Source: Arthrobacter sp. ISL-5
Lineage (GTDB): Bacteria; Actinomycetota; Actinomycetes; Actinomycetales; Micrococcaceae
Reading direction: 5' to 3'
Assembly: GCF_018613835.1 (NCBI RefSeq)
Contig: NZ_JAGGPM010000038.1
Location: 1-45,622 of the forward strand
Length of the DNA: 45,622 nucleotides
Part shown: piece after piece, positions 15,723 through 23,257 of the stretch
How the letters are laid out: the number at the start of each line of letters is the position of its first letter
Position numbering within the stretch: the first letter of the stretch is position 1
Notes under the pieces: model-generated
Told to the model about the DNA's origin: nothing
What the model saw: the letters and a program-made list of their open reading frames with translations, nothing else
The model's database searches: none
Position numbers and translations under genes: made by a program

Positions 15723-16379
15723 ATGAAAAGCCAGGCACCGGCGGCGGAAGCTCCGCCGCCGGAGGCGACCGGGACGACAGCCGTGCGCCTGTTCGCAGGA
15801 TTCGCGGGTTTCGGCGCCGCTTCCGTCAATCTCGCCGTTTCCTCCAGCCTGTTCGCCGCGGCAGGTACCGGCCACCCGCGGCTGACGCCCCTTGCCCTCG
15901 CTGCCGCCTTGTGGGGAGCAACCCTGCTCGCCTGGACAGTGGCGGCGCTGCGGAACGGCAACTTTCCGATGCCCCGCACGTCGGCCACCGCACTCCCGGC
16001 GGCCGCAGCCGTCCACGTGCTGGACATCGTCACCGGCGCACGAGGCGACTCGCCCGGCCTCGGCCTCAGCCACCTCGCTGCCCTGCTGCTGACCCTCATG
16101 ATCATCGCCGCCAAAGCCTGGCTTGGCCGGCAGCCCAGCAGTGATAACGACGGCGGCAGTGCTGGCGGTGGCACGGCTGGCGGCGGCGGTGGCAGTGACG
16201 ACGGCGGCCGTCCCGCCCCCGGCGGAACAGGTGCGGCACGGCTCCTCGCCGCCGCCTTCGCCGGCGCGCTGGCCGTCGCGGCCATCACGACGCCGGGACT
16301 CGCGGCATCCACGGCCGGACAGTTCGCCGTCCCGCACGGCAGCCATTCCGGCGGCGCGGCCGGACACCACGGTCCCTGA
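15723..16379 (+). CDS. membrane protein with Gly/Asp linker and His-rich tail
   Basis: A 218-residue membrane protein I cannot place in a named family. Four hydrophobic helices lie at about 22-45, 55-76, 86-105 and 114-133. They are followed by a low-complexity Gly/Ser/Asp stretch at 138-170 and a fifth helix at about 171-197. The final 20 residues hold four His (positions 205, 208, 215, 216) and could bind metal; that is speculation. ATG at 15723 has GGGAG eight bases upstream. The frame stays open further 5' but there it lies within the DUF4383 gene in another phase. It is probably in one operon with DUF4383 and ends just before a strong terminator. Confidence 0.72.
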   Translation: MKSQAPAAEAPPPEATGTTAVRLFAGFAGFGAASVNLAVSSSLFAAAGTGHPRLTPLALAAALWGATLLAWTVAALRNGNFPMPRTSATALPAAAAVHVLDIVTGARGDSPGLGLSHLAALLLTLMIIAAKAWLGRQPSSDNDGGSAGGGTAGGGGGSDDGGRPAPGGTGAARLLAAAFAGALAVAAITTPGLAASTAGQFAVPHGSHSGGAAGHHGP

Positions 16380-16465
16380 CAACGGGTCGCCGTCAAAGGG
16401 CATCTGACAAGGGCACCTGACTCGGGCATCTGGCATCAGGATCAGAACAGTAGCAGCCGGGCACA

Positions 16466-16494
16466 CAGAAGCCCCCGCGTCGCGGGGGCTTCTG
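16466..16494. terminator. bidirectional terminator between convergent genes
   Basis: CAGAAGCCCCCGCG (16466-16479) is mirrored by 16481-16494, giving a very stable GC-rich hairpin between the rightward membrane-protein gene and the leftward actP gene. Flanking T-runs are short, so it may serve both directions weakly or need Rho. Confidence 0.75.
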
Positions 16495-16550
16495 CCGTGC
16501 CGCCGGGTCAGCGGCCCGGAGCGCAAGTCACAGACAGCGTATGTCCAGCG

Positions 16551-18167
16551 TCAGTGGTCAACGGCCTTCTCGGCACCGACGCCGGTCAGGGAGCGGACCT
16601 CCATCTCGGCCTGCTTGCTGCGGTCCTCGAGGTTCTTGTCCAGGACCGTGCCCAGCCAGCCCAGGAGGAAGGCCAGCGGGATGGACACGATGCCCGGGTT
16701 GCTGAGCGGGAAGATCGCGAAGCTCGCTCCCGGAATCATCGAGGTCTTGGCCCCCGACACCACCGGCGACAGCACAATCAGGATGATCGCCGATGCCAGC
16801 CCGCCGTACATGCTCCACACTGCGCCCTGGGTGGTGAACCTACGCCAGAACAGCGAGTAGATGATGGTGGGCAGGTTGGCGGAGGCGGCAACGGCGAACG
16901 CGAGCGCCACCAGGAAGGCGACGTTCTGCCCGTTGGCGAAGATGCCGCCCAGGATGGCCATGACTCCGATGACCACCACGGTGCGGCGGGCCACCTTGAC
17001 TTCAGTGTCGGCGTCGGCCTTTCCCTTGGCGATGACGCTGGCGTAAATGTCATGCGCGAAGGACGCCGCGGCGGTGATGGTAAGTCCGGCCACCACGGCG
17101 AGGATCGTGGCGAAGGCCACCGCCGAGATGAAGCCCAGGAGCAGCGGTCCGCCCAGGTAGAAGGCCAGCAGCGGGGCGGCCGAGTTGACGCCGCCGGGAG
17201 CAGCCTTGATGGTGTCCGCACCGACGAGGGCAGCGGCGCCGTAGCCGAGGACCAGGGTGAACAGGTAGAACAGTCCGATCAGCCAGATGGACCACACCAC
17301 CGACTTCCGGGCTTCCTTGGCGGTGGGCACCGTGTAGAAGCGCATCAGCACGTGCGGCAGGGCGGCCGTGCCGAGGACCAGGGCGAGGCCGAGGGACATG
17401 AAGTCCAGCTTGGACGTTTCCGTCTTGCCGTACTGCAGGCCCGGGTTCAGGACGTTCGGGTTGTTGGACGTCTCAACGGCCGCGCCCAGCAGGCTGGACA
17501 GGTTGAAGCCGTAGATGGCCAGGACCCAGAGCGTCATCACTGCAGCCCCGGCTATGAGCAGGATGGCCTTGATGATCTGTACCCAGGTGGTGCCCTTCAT
17601 GCCGCCGATCAGGACGTACATGATCATGAGCGCGCCCACGACCATGATCACGAGGGCCTGGCCGCCCCAGTCGCTGATGCCCAGCAGAAGCGAGATCAGG
17701 CTGCCCGCACCGGCCATCTGGGCCAGCAGGTAGAAGAAGCAGACGGCAAGCGTGGAGATGGCGGCGGCGATGCGGACCGGACGCTGCTTGAGGCGGAAAG
17801 AAAGGACATCGGCCATGGTGAACTTGCCGGTGTTGCGCAGCAGTTCGGCCACGAGCAGGAGCGCCACGAGCCAGGCGACGAGGAACCCGATGGAGTACAT
17901 GAAGCCGTCGTAGCCGTTGATGGCGATGGCACCAGTGATCCCCAGGAAGGATGCCGCGGACAGGTAGTCGCCGGCGATGGCGGTGCCGTTCTGGGACCCG
18001 GTGAAGGAGCGGCCGGCCGCGTAGTAGTCGGCCGCGGTCTTGTTGTTCCGGCTCGCCCGCAGGACGATCACCATGGTGACAGCGACGAACAGGGCGAAGA
18101 TACCCATATTCAGGAGCGTCGTGTCCTTGAGCGCGGCGACGTCGACCGCTGTAGGAATGCTGATCAC
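16551..18167 (-). CDS. actP: ActP/MctC-type cation:acetate (monocarboxylate) symporter
   Basis: A 538-residue sodium:solute symporter (SSS) family protein with about 13 membrane helices. Recognition points are TAADYYAAGRSFTGSQNGTA in two blocks, the SSS signature GDYLSAASFLGITGAIAING, and FMSLGLALVLGTAALPHVLMRFY in two parts. Family members (E. coli ActP, Corynebacterium MctC) import acetate, propionate or pyruvate. It overlaps the preceding DUF485 gene by 4 bp, the same pairing as yjcH-actP in E. coli. Upstream of the pair lies a CRP/GlxR-like site, matching the CRP control of the E. coli acs-yjcH-actP operon. Confidence 0.93.
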   Translation of the reverse strand: MISIPTAVDVAALKDTTLLNMGIFALFVAVTMVIVLRASRNNKTAADYYAAGRSFTGSQNGTAIAGDYLSAASFLGITGAIAINGYDGFMYSIGFLVAWLVALLLVAELLRNTGKFTMADVLSFRLKQRPVRIAAAISTLAVCFFYLLAQMAGAGSLISLLLGISDWGGQALVIMVVGALMIMYVLIGGMKGTTWVQIIKAILLIAGAAVMTLWVLAIYGFNLSSLLGAAVETSNNPNVLNPGLQYGKTETSKLDFMSLGLALVLGTAALPHVLMRFYTVPTAKEARKSVVWSIWLIGLFYLFTLVLGYGAAALVGADTIKAAPGGVNSAAPLLAFYLGGPLLLGFISAVAFATILAVVAGLTITAAASFAHDIYASVIAKGKADADTEVKVARRTVVVIGVMAILGGIFANGQNVAFLVALAFAVAASANLPTIIYSLFWRRFTTQGAVWSMYGGLASAIILIVLSPVVSGAKTSMIPGASFAIFPLSNPGIVSIPLAFLLGWLGTVLDKNLEDRSKQAEMEVRSLTGVGAEKAVDH

Positions 18168-18544
18168 TTGGATCCTCCACCCACGCGCTTGCCCGCTTTG
18201 TCGAATTCGTGGCCCTCAATGCCGTGGCGGATCTCCGCAGCGATGGGATCCAGCTTCCTGTTGCAGTAGCTGACGTACCAGCCCGTAATGGCAAAAGTGG
18301 TGACGAACTGGAACAGGCCCATAATCAGCCCCACGTTGATGTTGCCCCACACCTTGGTGGACATGAAGTCGACCGCATAGTCAGCCAGCAGGACGTAGGC
18401 GAAGTACCACAGCAGGAATGCCACGGCCATGGGGAAAACAAAGCCGCGGTGGCGCTTGCGCAGTTTCTGGAACTGTTCGGTGGCTTGGACTTCCTCGAAG
18501 TCCGCGGACGCCGCGACGTCCGGAGTTGGGGTACTGTTACCCAT
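18164..18544 (-). CDS. DUF485 small membrane partner of the symporter
   Basis: A 126-residue DUF485 protein. A soluble N-terminal part (to about 33) precedes two membrane helices, about 34-58 (FVFPMAVAFLLWYFAYVLLA) and 70-92 (VGLIMGLFQFVTTFAITGW), and a charged C-terminal tail with KLDPIAAEIR. DUF485 proteins accompany ActP-type symporters and probably help their assembly or activity, though the function is not settled. GGAGGAA seven or so bases before ATG 18544 decides the start. The stop overlaps the actP start by 4 bp. Confidence 0.9.
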   Translation of the reverse strand: MGNSTPTPDVAASADFEEVQATEQFQKLRKRHRGFVFPMAVAFLLWYFAYVLLADYAVDFMSTKVWGNINVGLIMGLFQFVTTFAITGWYVSYCNRKLDPIAAEIRHGIEGHEFDKAGKRVGGGSK

Positions 18545-18598
18545 CGTTCCTCCTCATTGAGACTGACTCCCACACGGGCTCGCACGCTCCGGGGCCAG

Positions 18599-18614
18599 TG
18601 TGACTCCTATCACT
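18599..18614. promoter_or_regulatory. CRP/GlxR-like site in the DUF485-actP / kinase divergent promoter
   Basis: TGTGACTCCTATCACT fits TGTGA-N6-TCACA at nine of ten defined positions. It lies 55 bp upstream of the DUF485-actP start and 96 bp upstream of the histidine kinase start. Confidence 0.5.
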
Positions 18615-18709
18615 GTGCTCCCGTCTCGGGCAAGGTTCCAGTAGTTGCGGAAACCGGTCGCCTAGCGGTCACGATGCTGCGACAAACGGCACGCGCTACG
18701 CTGGGCAAC

Positions 18710-19906
18710 ATGCCCGACTCCCCTCTCTACGCCGTAGCCGCCGTGGCCGTGATCGCCCTGGCGATTGCCGTCGTCGTCGGGGTTGGCCTCAAGGTGCTCC
18801 GCTCCTTCCGCGAGCTGGGGACCGACGCCGAGCGTGCCACCTACAACACCCTTCATGCGGCGTCGAAGGCCGGCCGGCACCTCCGGACGGGACTGAACCC
18901 GGCCGGTGCTGCGAAGGCCAGCCGGCAGCTCCGGGCCCTGCTGGGGTGCGACGCCCTTGCCATCACCGACGTGTCCGGTGTGCTGGCGTGGGACGGTCCC
19001 GGCGAAGAGCTCCGGCCCAGGCTCATGGAGCTCGCTGCCGACGTGCTTTCCGGCGGGAGGACGCAGGTGTTCAATGCCGCCGACCTGCAGCTCTCAGCGC
19101 GGAAATCCGGATCCATAGCGTCCGCCGTCATTGCGCCCATCCGGGCAGGCTCCCGCGTGGTGGGGGTTGTGGCGGCTTTTGCCCCCTCGGCCGGCGCCGG
19201 CCTGGTGCGTGCCACCACCGAAGTAGCGGACTGGGTGGCCGCCCAGGTGGAGCTCGCCGAGCTGGATGCCTCCCGGACCCTTCTGATGGAGGCGGAGGTG
19301 CGGGCGCTGCGGGCACAGATCAGCCCGCACTTCATCTACAACTCGCTCAACGCCATTGCCTCGTTCATCAACACGGACCCGGCGCGGGCCCGCGAACTCG
19401 TGGTGGAGTTTGCGGACTTCACCCGCTATTCGTTCCGGCGGCACGGGGATTTCACCACGCTCGCCGAAGAGCTGCGGTGCATCGACCGGTACCTCCTGCT
19501 GGAACGGGCCCGGTTCGGTGAGCGGGTGCAGGTGAGCCTGCGGATCGCGCCCGAGGTATTGAGCACGGTGATACCGTTCCTGAGCCTGCAGCCGCTCGTG
19601 GAAAACGCCGTCCGGCACGGCCTGGAGGCGAAGGAAGGGCCCGGCCACATCACCATCTCCGCCAACGATTCCGGCGCGTTCGCGGAGGTCACCATAGAGG
19701 ACGACGGCGTGGGGATGGATCCGGTACAGCTGCAGTCCATGCTGGCCGGACATACGGACGGTGAACACGTTGGGCTGCGGAACGTCGACGCACGGCTTCG
19801 CCAGGTGTACGGCGACGACCACGGCCTGGTGATAGAGACGGCCCCCGGCGAGGGGACGCTGATCACCATGCGGGTCCCCAAGTCCCAGCCGGGGCACAAC
19901 GCCTGA
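18710..19906 (+). CDS. LytS/YehU-type sensor histidine kinase
   Basis: A 398-residue kinase of the His_kinase (LytS) class. One membrane helix at about 8-28 is followed by a GAF-like sensor domain (about 45-180). The kinase part has the phospho-accepting His207 in QISPHFIYNSLNAIASFI, the N-box LVENAVRHG, and the nucleotide loops DDGVGMD and GLRNVDARL. With the LytTR regulator 63 bp downstream it makes a two-component system. It lies between two SSS symporter units, as E. coli BtsS/BtsR is tied to the pyruvate transporter BtsT, so a carboxylate signal is likely. ATG 18710 is chosen; an in-frame ATG at 18674 is possible. Confidence 0.88.
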   Translation: MPDSPLYAVAAVAVIALAIAVVVGVGLKVLRSFRELGTDAERATYNTLHAASKAGRHLRTGLNPAGAAKASRQLRALLGCDALAITDVSGVLAWDGPGEELRPRLMELAADVLSGGRTQVFNAADLQLSARKSGSIASAVIAPIRAGSRVVGVVAAFAPSAGAGLVRATTEVADWVAAQVELAELDASRTLLMEAEVRALRAQISPHFIYNSLNAIASFINTDPARARELVVEFADFTRYSFRRHGDFTTLAEELRCIDRYLLLERARFGERVQVSLRIAPEVLSTVIPFLSLQPLVENAVRHGLEAKEGPGHITISANDSGAFAEVTIEDDGVGMDPVQLQSMLAGHTDGEHVGLRNVDARLRQVYGDDHGLVIETAPGEGTLITMRVPKSQPGHNA

Positions 19907-19920
19907 GCACGGCGGGGCCC

Positions 19921-19956
19921 GACGGGCCCGACGGGCCCGACGGGCCCGGCCGGAAG
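19921..19956. repeat. four tandem 9-bp repeats between kinase and regulator genes
   Basis: GACGGGCCC is repeated exactly four times, flanked by a near copy (GGCGGGGCCC) on the left and GGCCGG on the right. The spacer to the regulator start is 13 bp. Confidence 0.95.
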
Positions 19957-19969
19957 ATAACCTAGGACC

Positions 19970-20692
19970 ATGATTAACGTACTCGTCGCCGACGACGAGC
20001 TGCCCGCCATCGAAGAACTCGCCTTCCTCCTGGGCAGGGATGAGAGGATCGGCACCATTCTTCGCGCGTCCTCCGGCGCTGAGGCGCTGCGGGCGCTGGA
20101 AACCGAATCGGTGGACGCCGTCTTCCTCGACATCCACATGCCGGCGGTGTCCGGGCTGGACATCGCGAGGGTCATTTCCCGCAGCAGCAGGCCGCCCGCC
20201 GTCGTATTTGTCACCGCTGACGAGGACTGCGCCCTGGAGGCATTCGAGCTGGCGGCGGTGGACTACCTGCTGAAGCCCGTCCGGGCGGAGCGGCTGGCCC
20301 GCTCGGTGGGCCGGATCAGTGAGCTGATCCGCGACGGCGGCGGCGCCGCGCCGGAGATGATCACCGTGGACCAGGGCGGCACCACCAAAATGATCCGGCG
20401 CGACGACGTCACCTACGTCCAGGCGCAGGGAGACTACGCGCGGCTGCACACAGCCGATGCCAGCTACCTGATCCGCGTTCCGCTGGCGGACCTTGAACAG
20501 CAGTGGGCGGACGCCGGTTTCATCCGCACCCACCGTTCGTATCTCATTGCCCTCTCGCACGTCACGCACCTCAAGCTCGCCGCGGTCCGTCCCAGCGTCA
20601 CCGTGGAGGACGCCGAGCTGCCGATCAGCCGCCGTCATCTGCCCGCCGTCCGGGAGAAGCTCGAGGCGACCCGGATCCGGCCGCAGGCATGA
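19970..20692 (+). CDS. LytTR-family response regulator
   Basis: A 240-residue regulator. Residues 1-115 form a receiver: acidic pocket Asp8-Asp9, phosphorylation site Asp54 in VFLDIHMP, Thr82 and Lys102 in LLKPV. Residues about 135-235 form a LytTR DNA-binding domain (VTYVQAQGDYARLHTADASY, FIRTHRSYLIAL, LPISRRHLPAVRE). LytTR proteins bind two direct repeats upstream of target promoters; likely targets are the flanking symporter genes. Its stop overlaps the next gene by 4 bp, which ties its expression to the downstream transporter. Confidence 0.93.
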   Translation: MINVLVADDELPAIEELAFLLGRDERIGTILRASSGAEALRALETESVDAVFLDIHMPAVSGLDIARVISRSSRPPAVVFVTADEDCALEAFELAAVDYLLKPVRAERLARSVGRISELIRDGGGAAPEMITVDQGGTTKMIRRDDVTYVQAQGDYARLHTADASYLIRVPLADLEQQWADAGFIRTHRSYLIALSHVTHLKLAAVRPSVTVEDAELPISRRHLPAVREKLEATRIRPQA

Positions 20693-21042
20693 CACGCGTC
20701 AGGGTGACGGCTCCCCGTTCGGCGGCCAGGCCGGCCTCCGAGCCGCGGGAGGCCGCCGAGGAATCGGCAATGGGGCAGGTGTTTGTCCGGTCCCTGATCC
20801 GTTCCCAGCTCCGGCTCGCCCTGGTGGTGGCGGGCGGTTTCCTGCTGATCCTCGGCGCATTTCCGTTGCTGCTCGGTGCCATCCCCGGGCTGGCGGAAAC
20901 CCGGATCGCGGGAATCCCTTTTGACTGGCTCCTGCTCGGCGCCGGAATCTATCCCGTGACCGGGATCAGCGCCTGGCTGTACATCCGCAGCGCCACGCGC
21001 AACGAGGCCCGCTACCGGGACCTCGCCGAGGACAGGTGGTGA
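20689..21042 (+). CDS. small two-helix membrane subunit of the second symporter
   Basis: A 117-residue protein with a soluble N-terminal segment of about 45 residues, two membrane helices (about 47-66 and 76-98) and a short charged tail (RNEARYRDLAEDRW). Position and topology match the DUF485 partner of ActP, although sequence likeness to the DUF485 protein at 18164-18544 is slight. Start ATG 20689 overlaps the LytTR stop by 4 bp; the symporter starts 4 bp after its stop. Inference: accessory subunit of the SSS protein that follows. Confidence 0.75.
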   Translation: MTRVRVTAPRSAARPASEPREAAEESAMGQVFVRSLIRSQLRLALVVAGGFLLILGAFPLLLGAIPGLAETRIAGIPFDWLLLGAGIYPVTGISAWLYIRSATRNEARYRDLAEDRW

Positions 21043-21046
21043 GCCG

Positions 21047-22513
21047 GTGAGCCCGGCCGTGGGAATCGCCGCCATTGCCGCAGTGTCAGTGGCCACCGCG
21101 GTGATCGGCTTCTACGGGCTCCGGATTTCCCGGACCACCGGAGACTTCTACGTGGCCTCCCGCACCGTGCGGCCCTGGTGGAATGCCTCCGCGATCGGCG
21201 GCGAGTACCTGTCTGCCGCGAGCTTCCTCGGCGTGGCCGGCCTGATTCTGCTGTCCGGCACGGATGCCCTGTGGTACCCCGTGGGTTACACGGCCGGCTA
21301 CCTGATGCTCCTGCTGTTCGTGGCGGCCCCGCTCCGGCGCTCGGGGGCGTACACGATTCCAGACTTCACGGAGGCCCGGCTGGATTCCCTCGCCGTGCGC
21401 CGGGTGACGAGCCTGGCCGTGGTGATCGTGGGATGGCTGTACATTGTCCCCCAGCTGCACGGCGCCGCGCTGACGATCCGGACCACCACCGGCCTTCCGC
21501 CCTGGGTCGGGTCTACCGCGGTGGTTGTGGTGGTGTGCCTGACGGTGGTGGCCGGCGGAATGCGTTCGATCACTTTTGTGCAGGCGTTCCAGTACTGGCT
21601 CAAGCTCACCGCGCTGGCCGTCCCCGTCATCTTCATGGTCCTCGTCCTGGGTGGAAACGACTTCCCCGCTGAGGCCGCCCCTGCCACCAACCCCACTGGC
21701 CTGGCTCCGGCCGGCCCGTACCAGAACATCTCCCTTTTGGTGGCACTGCTGTTCGGAACCCTGGGCCTGCCGCATGTCCTGGTCCGCTTCTACACCAATC
21801 CGGACGGGAACTCCGCCCGGCGCACCACTTTGATTGTGCTGGGCCTGCTGTCCGTGTTCTACCTGTTCCCGACGGCCTTCGGACTGCTGGGGCGCGTCTT
21901 CACACCGGGGCTCGCCCACACGGGGCAGGCCGACGCCGTGGTCCTGTTGTTGCCGGGACGCCTCATCGGAGGGCCGGCCGGCGAACTGCTTTCCGCCCTC
22001 GTCGTGGCGGGGGCCTTCGCCGCATTCCTGTCCACGACGTCCGGGCTGGTGGTTTCCCTGGCCGGCGTGATCAGCCAGGATGTGCTGGGAGGCAGCGTCC
22101 GCGGCTTCAGGCTTGCCGCGCTGGTTTCAGCGACGGTCCCGCTGGGCCTGGCGTTCATGACGGACTCGCTGGCCCTCGCCGGCAGCGTGGGCCTGGTCTT
22201 CGCCTTCACAGCCTCCACGATCTGCCCCGTGCTGCTGCTCGGAATCTGGTGGCGGGGCCTGACCGACGCCGGCGCCATCGCGGGCATGGTGACCGGAGGC
22301 GTGCTGTGCGGCGGGGCCATGGTGGCCGGGACAGTGCTCGGGGCGGCCGGGACGCCGTTCTGGCTGGCCCAGCCTGCGGCCTGGACGGTGCCGGCCGCCT
22401 TTGCGGTCATGGTCCTGACGTCCCGGGCAACCAGTGCACGCGTGCCGCGGACCATCACCAGGGTCATGACCAGGCTGCACACGCCCGAAAGGCCGCTCGC
22501 CACGGAACGCTGA
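21047..22513 (+). CDS. second SSS-family cation:carboxylate symporter
   Basis: A 488-residue SSS symporter with about 13 helices. Family marks are TTGDFYVASRTVRPWWNASA, the signature GEYLSAASFLGVAGLILLSG, and LFGTLGLPHVLVRFYTNPDG. It resembles ActP but is about 50 residues shorter, mostly at the C-terminus. GTG at 21047 follows AGGTGG. The gene closes a four-gene unit with the kinase and regulator, so its expression is tied to the sensing system. Substrate is unknown; acetate, propionate, pyruvate or lactate fit the family. Confidence 0.9.
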   Translation: MSPAVGIAAIAAVSVATAVIGFYGLRISRTTGDFYVASRTVRPWWNASAIGGEYLSAASFLGVAGLILLSGTDALWYPVGYTAGYLMLLLFVAAPLRRSGAYTIPDFTEARLDSLAVRRVTSLAVVIVGWLYIVPQLHGAALTIRTTTGLPPWVGSTAVVVVVCLTVVAGGMRSITFVQAFQYWLKLTALAVPVIFMVLVLGGNDFPAEAAPATNPTGLAPAGPYQNISLLVALLFGTLGLPHVLVRFYTNPDGNSARRTTLIVLGLLSVFYLFPTAFGLLGRVFTPGLAHTGQADAVVLLLPGRLIGGPAGELLSALVVAGAFAAFLSTTSGLVVSLAGVISQDVLGGSVRGFRLAALVSATVPLGLAFMTDSLALAGSVGLVFAFTASTICPVLLLGIWWRGLTDAGAIAGMVTGGVLCGGAMVAGTVLGAAGTPFWLAQPAAWTVPAAFAVMVLTSRATSARVPRTITRVMTRLHTPERPLATER

Positions 22514-22568
22514 GCAGTCGCGGGTGCCGCTGGGCGGAGGCGGGTGTCGCGGTGGCGGGTAACGCCGA

Positions 22569-23156
22569 TCAGTCGATGGCGGCCATCAGTTCGACGACGC
22601 GGTCCAGGAAAGCGTCCACCTGGGTCTCCTCGTAGCCGTCCTTGCCCACGGCCGGGCGGAAGACGGCCCGCCGGACGTTGTCGACGCTGAGCGGCTTGTC
22701 CTCCTCGAGGTAGCCGATCAGGTCCTTGCACAGCCTGTCCACGTCCCTGGTGTTGTAGCTCCGTGCCTTCTTCTTGACCGGGCGGCGGAACCTGTCGCCG
22801 TCGGGCCGGTGCAGGCGGCCCCGAAGCGTTCCGGAAAGCTGCCCGATCTGCCTCAGCCAGGCCTCCTCGCCATGTTCCGCGATGAGTTCGTCGCGTTCGC
22901 GGCGGGCGAAGGCGTCTTCGAGCCGGTCGAGGGCCGCGTCAACGGCCGTGGCGGAGTATCCGCCCTTGACGGGGTCGAAAGACACCGATCGGACATCGGC
23001 GCTCCTGATGGGGTGGACGGCGGCCGCCGGCGTCTCCAGGGACACGCGGGCCCTCTGCAGGAACTGGTCTACCTGCTTGGCGTTGTACCCGTAGTCGGTC
23101 CGTGCCACACGCTCGAAAGACGCCGGGATCTGCCGCTTGCTGTCCACTCTCACCAT
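22569..23156 (-). CDS. DivIVA-domain protein built from repeated DivI1A motifs
   Basis: A 195-residue protein without enzyme motifs. Three clear DivI1A-type motifs (F...GY...QVDxFLDR) occur at residues about 14-36 (GYNAKQVDQFLQRA), 55-85 (GGYSATAVDAALDRL) and 161-191 (GYEETQVDAFLDRV). A fourth degenerate copy lies at about 126-150 (SYNTRDVDRL). True DivIVA/Wag31 has one such motif and a long coiled coil, which is missing here. Such multi-motif proteins are common in Arthrobacter relatives; a link to cell pole or septum is plausible but unproven. Single gene, ATG at 23156, monocistronic by spacing. Confidence 0.82.
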   Translation of the reverse strand: MVRVDSKRQIPASFERVARTDYGYNAKQVDQFLQRARVSLETPAAAVHPIRSADVRSVSFDPVKGGYSATAVDAALDRLEDAFARRERDELIAEHGEEAWLRQIGQLSGTLRGRLHRPDGDRFRRPVKKKARSYNTRDVDRLCKDLIGYLEEDKPLSVDNVRRAVFRPAVGKDGYEETQVDAFLDRVVELMAAID

Positions 23157-23257
23157 GTTTCCTTCAATGCTTTTCAGCTCAGTAGTAACCGCAATATTGT
23201 AGGGCGCCGCGTTGGCCGCCGCGGACGCAGCCGGGCCGGAGTCTCAGGCTGGGAGTC

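Noticed and set aside
16497..18269. Rightward open frame of 590 codons opposite actP
   Set aside because: Shadow of a well-defined symporter gene; product is rich in His, Asp, Gly with no membrane or domain pattern.
19094..20695. Leftward open frame of 533 codons across kinase and regulator genes
   Set aside because: Runs antisense through two clear genes and the 9-bp repeat; no start signal or family features.
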